Source: CAIPAT01 sp037144075 (GTDB taxonomy: Bacteria; Verrucomicrobiota; Lentisphaeria; Victivallales; Victivallaceae). Taken from it: a stretch of 6,444 bases of DNA. A program made the position numbers and the translations under genes. Numbering within the stretch: the stretch's first letter is position 1; every line of letters starts with the position of its first letter. The stretch covers positions 1-6,444 of the forward strand of contig JBAWXM010000305.1 in NCBI GenBank assembly GCA_037144075.1, given 5' to 3'. The notes beneath the pieces were generated by a model. The model saw only the letters and a list, made by a program, of their open reading frames with translations. It was not told where the DNA came from and did not search any database. Below are positions 1 to 4,599 of this stretch, one piece after another.

Positions 1-30
1 GAAAAAAGTTAAAAAAAATGTTATTTTTCA
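1..30. promoter_or_regulatory. Phased A/T tracts upstream of the repressor promoter (possible curved DNA or UP-like element)
   Basis: Three homopolymer tracts, A6 at 2-7, A8 at 11-18 and T5 at 24-28, have centres about 10 and 11.5 bp apart, close to one helical turn. They end about 13 bp before the -35 hexamer at 43. Phased A tracts are known to bend DNA and to help RNA polymerase binding. The effect here is inferred from position and spacing only, and what lies upstream of base 1 is unknown. Confidence 0.35.
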
Positions 31-42
31 TGTTCTGCCCTA

Positions 43-71
43 TTGACAGCAAACGGTTGCAGTATTATAAT
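43..71 (+). promoter_or_regulatory. Consensus sigma70-type promoter of the LacI-family gene
   Basis: TTGACA at 43-48 and TATAAT at 66-71 are separated by exactly 17 bp, so both hexamers and the spacer match the housekeeping-sigma consensus perfectly. Transcription would begin near 78, about 39 bases before the ATG at 117. The promoter lies downstream of the in-frame ATG at 18, which argues that 18 is not the true start. A promoter this strong overlapped by two operators fits a gene that must be tightly repressed. Confidence 0.85.
46..63. promoter_or_regulatory. LacI-type operator O1 (promoter spacer)
   Basis: ACAGCAAACGGTTGCAGT is an 18-bp imperfect palindrome centred on a CG step (54/55), the usual form for LacI-family sites where a hinge leucine intercalates at the central CpG. 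It differs from perfect outer symmetry at one arm position. It overlaps the last three bases of the -35 hexamer and fills most of the spacer, so a bound repressor should block RNA polymerase. It shares the arm TTGCAGT and the central CG with O2. Confidence 0.75.
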
Positions 72-77
72 CTAATT

Positions 78-95
78 ACTGCAACCGATTGCAGT
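78..95. promoter_or_regulatory. LacI-type operator O2 (transcription start)
   Basis: ACTGCAACCGATTGCAGT has perfect 7-bp arms (ACTGCAA/TTGCAGT) around a 4-bp CG-centred core (86/87). It covers the predicted transcription start near 78. Its centre is 32 bp from that of O1, about three helical turns, so two dimers would sit on the same face of the DNA. Together the sites also form an 11-bp perfect inverted repeat (54-64 and 77-87) flanking the -10 region. The adjacent repressor gene is the natural candidate binder, by inference. Confidence 0.8.
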
Positions 96-116
96 GACAA
101 TATAGGGAAAAAGAAT

Positions 117-1235
117 ATGAACCGGATTTACACTATCAAAGACATCGCAACCAGGGTTGGCGTTTCGCCGAGTACCATATCACGGGTACTGAGCAATTCC
201 CCGGCAGCCAATGTGGTAAGTGAAAAAACCCGGAAGCATATTCATGCCGTGGTCGAAGAACTGGGCTATGTCCCCAACGTCAACGCCAGCCGCCTGGTCA
301 AGAATAAAACCAATTTGATCGGTGTCGTCATTCCAGGCATGGAAGGCACCAATGTTCACAGCTCGGTTCTGGTTGACCGCGTTTTCAACGTCACTCTCGG
401 CGGCATCGAAAGTGTGCTGAAAAATAATAATTACCGCATTCTGCTGATTTTCAAAAACGATAAGTTCGTGGAAAATAAAGAATATCTGCGGCTGTTCCGG
501 GAAAACAGTGTTGACGGCCTTCTGGTATGGGGCGCACGTTTCAATGATAATTACTGGGAAGAGGCATCCGGATATAACCTGTTGATGCTCAACAGCCATT
601 GTGAACATTACGACAAATTAAATTATATCGGTCATGACAATGTCGCGGCCGCCCGCGCAATTACGAGAAATCTGCTCCGTCAGGGACACCGGAAAATCGT
701 TTATATCGGAAGCAGCGAAGATATATCGATCATCCGGGAACGATTTGAAGGTTATAAGCTGGCGCTGGCGGAAGCCGGAGTGCCGTTCCGACCGGAATTA
801 TGCTTCTCCGGGGACATCGGTCAGAAAGCCGTCAACCGGATCGCGGAAGATATAGTCGCCGGCAAAATTGACGCGGACGCCGTCCAGTGCGTCAGCGACG
901 GCATTGCGCTGCATTGCGGATACAATCTAATGAATCACGGATACCGCATCCCGGAAGATATTATTCTTACCGGCGGCGACCGGATTGAAGACGAGTACGC
1001 CGCGATGACCGCCTGGAAATTCCCATTGCCGACTTTCAGACTTAACAGCTTCCGCATGGGTGAACTGGCGGCACAGAAACTGCTGCATAAAATCAACGGC
1101 GACGCCATGCCTCCGATCCGGGAACTGCTGCCGGTTGAACTGGTGGACCCGCAAACCATAAATGACAAAATTGAACATAAAGCATTAAACAAGGAGAAAA
1201 GATCATGTCCGTCCCGGGAATTGATTCCGATTTAA
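117..1235 (+). CDS. LacI-family transcriptional repressor
   Basis: Predicted cytoplasmic DNA-binding regulator of 372 residues that would release its operators when a small ligand, usually a sugar, binds. The N-terminal helix-turn-helix is at about residues 5-27 (YTIKDIATRVGVSPSTISRV). A hinge follows (GYVPN at 50-54, then SRL with Leu60 in the place of the CpG-intercalating leucine). From about residue 66 comes a periplasmic-binding-protein-like sensor domain with the usual blocks VDGLLVWG, GHRKIVYIG, RFEGYKLAL and IPEDIILTGGD. I chose ATG 117 because the helix-turn-helix begins right after it, a weak AGGG lies upstream, and the promoter at 43-71 sits inside the longer reading frame from 18. 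The family fold normally ends near LLPVELVDP; the last 26 or so residues, including KEKRS, are an unusual tail lying over a duplicated segment. The effector is unknown; the nearby hydrolase suggests a pentose or oligosaccharide. Confidence 0.93.
   Translation: MNRIYTIKDIATRVGVSPSTISRVLSNSPAANVVSEKTRKHIHAVVEELGYVPNVNASRLVKNKTNLIGVVIPGMEGTNVHSSVLVDRVFNVTLGGIESVLKNNNYRILLIFKNDKFVENKEYLRLFRENSVDGLLVWGARFNDNYWEEASGYNLLMLNSHCEHYDKLNYIGHDNVAAARAITRNLLRQGHRKIVYIGSSEDISIIRERFEGYKLALAEAGVPFRPELCFSGDIGQKAVNRIAEDIVAGKIDADAVQCVSDGIALHCGYNLMNHGYRIPEDIILTGGDRIEDEYAAMTAWKFPLPTFRLNSFRMGELAAQKLLHKINGDAMPPIRELLPVELVDPQTINDKIEHKALNKEKRSCPSRELIPI
1157..1207 (+). repeat. Diverged direct repeat, copy 1 (repressor 3' end, ends at the small-ORF ATG)
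   Basis: This stretch matches 1253-1302 over about 50 bp with one 1-base indel and scattered substitutions. The last 18 bases, CAAGGAGAAAAGATCATG, are identical. Both copies end exactly at an ATG. The overlapping reading frames translate the shared end as KEKRS in both the repressor tail and the small ORF. It looks like a local duplication of a ribosome-binding/start region that then diverged. Confidence 0.75.
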
Positions 1236-1303
1236 TTTTAAGTTTAACAAATCATAAAGGTAAAATTGACTTTAACCCGTTAATCAAGGAGAAAAGATCA
1301 TGA
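1205..1303 (+). CDS. Possible 32-residue small protein, translationally coupled between repressor and prepilin-like gene
   Basis: ATG at 1205 opens 32 codons ending in TGA at 1301-1303, where the stop overlaps the next gene's start as ATGA. The start has a strong AAGGAG eight bases upstream, in the same 18-base block that precedes the prepilin-like start. The first 31 bases overlap the repressor's 3' end in another frame. The peptide begins MSVPGIDSD and ends KEKRS; I see no signal peptide, membrane segment or known domain. The end (KID...L.KEKRS) matches the repressor's tail (KIE...L.KEKRS), so this could be a product of duplication rather than a selected gene. Its role may be only to deliver ribosomes to the following start. 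The reading frame is certain; whether it is a real protein is open. Confidence 0.45.
   Translation: MSVPGIDSDLILSLTNHKGKIDFNPLIKEKRS
1253..1302 (+). repeat. Diverged direct repeat, copy 2 (leader and ribosome-binding site of the prepilin-like gene)
   Basis: Second copy of the repeat at 1157-1207, offset by 95-96 bp. It holds AAGGAG at 1286-1291, eight bases before the ATG at 1300, and so provides the ribosome-binding site of the prepilin-like gene. The upstream half is less conserved than the CAAGGAGAAAAGATCATG block. This may mean the block is under selection or is a recombination hotspot shared with other genes of the family. Confidence 0.75.
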
Positions 1304-1977
1304 AACGGCAGCAAAGCTTCACACTTATAGAACTCCTCGTGGTGATAGCGATCATCGCAATTTTGGCCTCGATGCTGCTGCCGGCGCTGAACCGGGCGCG
1401 GGAAGTAGCCAAAGGGATAGCCTGCACCAGCAACATGAAACAAATCGGAATGGCAGTTTTAAATTATACCAACGATTTCAATTCATGCCTGCCCGCAAGC
1501 GCGAACGGTTATGGCTGGGATGAAAGACTCTATCCTGCCGGGATTGCCAACACCGTCTATATTCCAGGCACACTGTACCAGAAATTCAGACTGGTGAAAT
1601 GCCCCAGCGATAACGTCGTCCGCGACAAAGTTGACTACAATGGAACAGTGCTGACCACGCCCGGCACCCCCCGCAGTTATCAGGCGAACGGCTATCTCTG
1701 GGATACCAGCGCTTCGGCCAAAAGTTCTGGTTTCACGGTGGGCAGATATCTCAACTGCAAACTACCGCCTTCCAACGCCATCAGTCTGGCTGAGCGTTTC
1801 CATCAGATTGCAGTTGTCCGAGGCGGAAACCTGACTAACATGTACAGTTCCTCCACCAGTTTCTTCGCGCACCGTAATCAGTGTACTTATCTCTTTGTCG
1901 ATCTGCATGTGGCCAAAATGACCACCACGGACTATAAGAAAAACTGGCGCACATATCAGAAAGACTCAATGCCATAA
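1300..1977 (+). CDS. Prepilin-like secreted/anchored protein (type II secretion pseudopilin-like N-terminus, modified H-X9-DG C-terminus)
   Basis: Protein of 225 residues with a class III (prepilin) signal: a short basic leader MKRQQS, then FTLIE at 7-11 with the conserved glutamate at position +5 of the mature form, and one hydrophobic helix at about 9-30. The residue before the cleavage point is Ser instead of the classical Gly. Further family marks are C42-TSNMKQIG, CPSD at 101-104, and SYQANGYL at about 126-133. Near the C-terminus H191 is followed by nine residues and D201-L202-H203-V204, a variant of H-X9-DG in which Gly is Leu. Such proteins are very numerous in Lentisphaerota and Planctomycetes, and their function is largely unknown. 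The start has AAGGAG eight bases upstream and overlaps the preceding small ORF by ATGA, so it is probably co-transcribed with the repressor. It is unlikely to be part of a full pilus system, since no assembly genes are seen here. Confidence 0.9.
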   Translation: MKRQQSFTLIELLVVIAIIAILASMLLPALNRAREVAKGIACTSNMKQIGMAVLNYTNDFNSCLPASANGYGWDERLYPAGIANTVYIPGTLYQKFRLVKCPSDNVVRDKVDYNGTVLTTPGTPRSYQANGYLWDTSASAKSSGFTVGRYLNCKLPPSNAISLAERFHQIAVVRGGNLTNMYSSSTSFFAHRNQCTYLFVDLHVAKMTTTDYKKNWRTYQKDSMP

Positions 1978-1990
1978 TCCAGCGAACCGG

Positions 1991-2019
1991 CATAACGCTT
2001 GAACGTAAATACAAATATT
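1991..2019 (+). repeat. Imperfect direct repeat in the 1978-2142 gap, copy 1
   Basis: CATAA followed closely by TTGAACGTAAATACAAATATT recurs 78 bp later at 2069-2097 with one substitution and small indels. The core TTGAAC(G)TAAA also resembles TTGAACATAAA at 1171-1181, at the repressor's end. The function is unknown; candidates are a regulator site or remains of a duplicated leader. I see no -35/-10 pair with acceptable spacing here. Confidence 0.45.
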
Positions 2020-2047
2020 GAATGCCAGGAAGGCTTTAACCACTAAC

Positions 2048-2070
2048 TGATTGGAGCGGCTGACCAATCA
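2048..2070 (+). terminator. Weak stem-loop, possible terminator after the prepilin-like gene
   Basis: TGATTGG at 2048-2054 and CCAATCA at 2064-2070 form a perfect 7-bp stem with a 9-base loop, followed by TAATTT. The stem is AT-rich and the T run is short, so this is a weak candidate. A regulator-binding palindrome is an equal alternative. It lies 70 bases after the upstream stop. Confidence 0.3.
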
Positions 2071-2097
2071 TAATTTGAACGGTAAACTACAAGTATT
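2069..2097 (+). repeat. Imperfect direct repeat in the 1978-2142 gap, copy 2
   Basis: Counterpart of 1991-2019: CATAA, then the TTGAACGGTAAAC and TACAAGTATT blocks. It sits about 45-75 bases before the ATG at 2143, where transcription signals for the DUF1566 pair would be expected. No recognised regulator site. Confidence 0.45.
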
Positions 2098-2142
2098 CAT
2101 TTGTCATTCCAAAGTTTATGTAAAAAAAATGGAGATCATTTC

Positions 2143-2829
2143 ATGCTCAATAAATACTTAATCTCAGTACTGATGCTGACGGTATGGGCCGGCGTCACCA
2201 ATCCGGTGCAGGCAGCGCTCCATGACCGGGGCGGCGGCCTGCTGTACGACGACGTGCTCAACATCACATGGTTGCAGGATGCCAACTACGCCAAAACCTG
2301 CGGCGCCAGCGCCAGCGGCGCAATGGGATGGGCGGAGGCGCAGAAGTGGGTCGGCAAACTGGTATATTACGATCCGGTGCGCAAGGTCGAGTTACGCGGC
2401 TGGCGGCTGCCGAAAGTAAAGCCGGTTAACGGTATCGCGTTTACCGGAAAATTCAGTCTGGACGGAGCCAGTGATGAAGGGTATAACATCACCAGTCCGA
2501 ATTCCGAACTGGCCTATATGTTCTATGTAAATTTGAAGCTTAAAGGCTATTATTCCACCACCGGCGAAGTCCAGCCCGGCTTCGGCGCCGGCGGAAACGG
2601 CAAATGGGATGTCAGCGCCAGTACGGGACTGGTGAAGAATTTCCGGGCTTCAGTCTATTGGACAGGAACCGACGATGTGTCCTATCCATTGCGCAATGCC
2701 TGGATGTTCGACGCTTACTGGGGCAATCAGAATTTCTACAACAAATGGGATGTGCTGCTGGTCTGGCCGGTTCGCGACGGCGATGTCACCGCCGCTCAGA
2801 CAGCTCAACAGGATCAACCGAAAAGGTAA
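2143..2829 (+). CDS. Secreted DUF1566 (Lcl C-terminal-like) protein
   Basis: Protein of 228 residues. A Sec signal peptide spans 1-24 (hydrophobic core at about 5-18, cleavage after VQA). The mature part is one DUF1566 domain, with the opening LHDRGGGLLYDD and ITWLQDANYAKT (26-52), the GWRLPKVKP block (86-94), YWTGT (172-176) and the closing VWPVRDGDV (207-215). The domain is known from exported proteins; binding or adhesion roles are proposed but not established. I chose ATG 2143 over the in-frame TTG at 2101: GGAG at 2131-2134 is eight bases upstream, and the signal peptide begins at 2143. The tail (AAQTAQQDQPKR) has no PEP-CTERM, LPXTG or other anchor, so it is predicted to be released to the periplasm or outside. 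It is five bases from the next gene, which begins with a paralogous domain. Confidence 0.85.
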   Translation: MLNKYLISVLMLTVWAGVTNPVQAALHDRGGGLLYDDVLNITWLQDANYAKTCGASASGAMGWAEAQKWVGKLVYYDPVRKVELRGWRLPKVKPVNGIAFTGKFSLDGASDEGYNITSPNSELAYMFYVNLKLKGYYSTTGEVQPGFGAGGNGKWDVSASTGLVKNFRASVYWTGTDDVSYPLRNAWMFDAYWGNQNFYNKWDVLLVWPVRDGDVTAAQTAQQDQPKR

Positions 2830-2834
2830 AACTT

Positions 2835-4457
2835 ATGAACATTATTATGAAAGAAATACGAACAGAAACAAATTGTATCTTCAATAAGATTACCATTTTG
2901 CTGGCGGGCTGTTTCTGCCTGTGCAGCGCCGCGCAGGCGGAGCTCCATGACCGCGGCGGCGGGTTGATTTATGATGACGCGCTCAACATCACCTGGCTGC
3001 AGGATGCCAATTATGCCAAAACCAGCGGCTATCATGCCACCGGCAGGATGAGCTGGCAGGAGGCTGACAAATGGTTGAGCAGTCTTGTCTATCATGATTC
3101 CGTGCGCAATGCGGATCTGCGCGGCTGGCGGCTGCCGAAGGTCAAACCGCTCGGCGCTGAATTCAGCTATCTGTTCCGTACCGACGGCGCCTCCGATGAA
3201 GGATATAATATATCCGGCAAAAATTCGGAATTCGGGTACATGTATTACAATAATTTAAAGTTGACCGGCTGGTATCTGAAGGACGGCAAACAACATCCTA
3301 CGGCATTCGGAGTGCTGGGCTTGCGTTCGGCGGTATGGTCCGGACAGGCTGATATCGACATCGTGAGAAATCTGCAATCCTACATATACTGGACTTGTTC
3401 AAGCAATACCCCGGCTCCGGCCGCCAACGCCTGGATTTTCGTCACCGCCGAAGGCAATCAGCGCGACGGCATGCCGCATCCCAACGAAGGATTTGTCTGG
3501 GCCGTGCGCGATGGCGACGTCGGCGATTCACCCAATATCGTCAAGTCCCGACCGGTTAATCTGCAAGCCGCCAGAGATGTCGTTATCAACACCCCCGGAC
3601 TGATTTCATTCTGGACATTTGGCGAAGATAACGACGAAAGGCGAAAATCGATCGGCACCAAAGACGTTTTCCCGCTAAAAAACACCGGGGGGGAAATACC
3701 GCGAGTGGCGGGCGGACCTTTTTCCGGATACTCCGCAGAACTTGACGGCAAGCATTACTTCCTGATTCCCAGCGCCGAACTAAGCTCGCTGAATATCTAC
3801 GGACCGCGTGCTCAGGTAAGCATGTTCGCCACGGTACGGCTGAGCGAGTTGAAAGGCGGCGCTACTATCGCCGGAATCTGGAGTGAAGGCAACGGCGCCA
3901 ATGACGATACCGGCGCCCGGCAGTATGCCATGCTGCTCAATATGCCGGCCTATGGCGGTACGCGGCAGCTCACACCGCATATATCCAGCGAAGGCGGCGT
4001 AACCCGCCGCGCGGACGGCAGCGCCCTGCCATGGTGCGCGGATTACGCGGCCAGCCGCTCCGAAGTCCCGGTCGGCAAATGGGTCACGCTCGGTTTTACC
4101 TATGACGGCAAATATATCCGGGCATATTTTAACGGAGTGATGGAAAAACGGGAAATCAATCCCGTGGTTGACAAGCGTGATGACCGTTACTTTACCAGTG
4201 AAGGCCCGGACGGCGGTTCCAGAGGGGTAAATCCATACTATCACGGACGCGGCATCTTTGCATATGACAAAAAACTGCATGCCAAATCCAAACCGGCAGG
4301 GCCGCCAGATTTCACCATCGGCGCACGTTACTGCGGCGGCATGCTGAACGAAACGTTAAAAGGACAAATCGGCGGGCTGGCGGTCTTTAACCGGGCGTTG
4401 ACGGATGAAGAAATGAAACGGCTCCACGATGCGGCAAACATCGGGGCGTTACAGTAA
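2835..4457 (+). CDS. Secreted two-domain protein: DUF1566 fused to LamG/concanavalin A-like domain
   Basis: Protein of 540 residues. The signal sequence covers 1-35 (hydrophobic core from about 19, cleavage after SAAQA); an LAGC lipobox-like motif at 23-26 makes a lipoprotein possible. DUF1566 covers about 37-229, with LHDRGGGLIYDD, GWRLPKVKP at 97-105, YIYWTCSS and the closing VWAVRDGDV. About 250-535 is a LamG-like beta-sandwich: GLISFWTF at its start, KWVTLGFTYDGKYIRAYFNG at 415-434 and IGGLAVFNRALTDEEMKRL at 512-530. LamG domains commonly bind carbohydrate or decorate extracellular enzymes; I see no catalytic motif. ATG 2835 has AAAAGG eight bases upstream, inside the previous gene's last codons, so the pair is an operon with likely coupled translation. 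The frame open from 2604 overlaps the previous gene and is not used. A G7 run at 3687-3693 lies at the LamG boundary. Confidence 0.88.
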   Translation: MNIIMKEIRTETNCIFNKITILLAGCFCLCSAAQAELHDRGGGLIYDDALNITWLQDANYAKTSGYHATGRMSWQEADKWLSSLVYHDSVRNADLRGWRLPKVKPLGAEFSYLFRTDGASDEGYNISGKNSEFGYMYYNNLKLTGWYLKDGKQHPTAFGVLGLRSAVWSGQADIDIVRNLQSYIYWTCSSNTPAPAANAWIFVTAEGNQRDGMPHPNEGFVWAVRDGDVGDSPNIVKSRPVNLQAARDVVINTPGLISFWTFGEDNDERRKSIGTKDVFPLKNTGGEIPRVAGGPFSGYSAELDGKHYFLIPSAELSSLNIYGPRAQVSMFATVRLSELKGGATIAGIWSEGNGANDDTGARQYAMLLNMPAYGGTRQLTPHISSEGGVTRRADGSALPWCADYAASRSEVPVGKWVTLGFTYDGKYIRAYFNGVMEKREINPVVDKRDDRYFTSEGPDGGSRGVNPYYHGRGIFAYDKKLHAKSKPAGPPDFTIGARYCGGMLNETLKGQIGGLAVFNRALTDEEMKRLHDAANIGALQ

Positions 4458-4488
4458 CTCTATAATATTCAGGTAATTGTAAAAGGAG

Positions 4489-4527
4489 TCAGAATAAATC
4501 CGGCTTTTAGCTCGAATTTTATTCTGA
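4489..4527 (+). promoter_or_regulatory. Long stem-loop between the DUF1566-LamG gene and the hydrolase gene
   Basis: TCAGAATAAA at 4489-4498 and TTTATTCTGA at 4518-4527 form a perfect 10-bp stem. The intervening 19 bases can extend it: TC pairs with GA, then GGCT pairs with AGCT (one G-U) around a TTT loop, with one mismatch and a 2-base bulge. It starts 31 bases after the upstream stop and ends 72 bases before the hydrolase ATG. There is no U run after it, so it is not a classical terminator. It may protect an mRNA end, attenuate transcription, or be a DNA palindrome for a regulator. The rest of the gap (4458-4599) holds only weak -10-like boxes, TATAAT at 4461 and TATATT at 4559, without a fitting -35. 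Confidence 0.55.
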
Positions 4528-4599
4528 ATTCATACAGAACCTGAGTTTTGCGATTGGATATATTGATAACAAATTAACAACAAAAACAGGAGTTGTCAC

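Noticed and set aside
54..87. Inverted repeat CGGTTGCAGTA/TACTGCAACCG as an RNA hairpin or riboswitch
   Set aside because: Most of it lies upstream of the predicted transcript start near 78; it is better explained as the facing halves of two operators.
18..116. Upstream in-frame ATG at 18 as the start of the LacI-family gene
   Set aside because: The consensus promoter (43-71) and both operators lie inside this extension, the translated segment has no family match, and the helix-turn-helix begins right after the ATG at 117.
147..160. GCAACC-AG-GGTTGG palindrome inside the repressor gene as a third operator
   Set aside because: The half-sites have the wrong spacing (6 instead of 4) and no central CG; the bases encode the conserved helix-turn-helix.
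180..608. 142-codon open frame on the - strand within the repressor gene, and similar antisense frames across the window
   Set aside because: They mirror well-supported + strand genes and lack ribosome-binding sites and recognisable domains.
2101..2142. TTG at 2101 as the start of the first DUF1566 gene
   Set aside because: It would put 14 extra residues before a complete signal peptide; ATG 2143 has GGAG at the right distance.
2604..2834. N-terminal extension of the DUF1566-LamG gene to an ATG at 2604
   Set aside because: It overlaps the upstream gene in another frame, reads as low-similarity sequence, and the signal peptide with its ribosome-binding site starts at 2835.
4481..4534. Tiny leader ORF behind AAAAGGAG at 4481-4488
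   Set aside because: The codon at the correct distance is ATA, not an accepted start, and the bases form the strong stem-loop instead.
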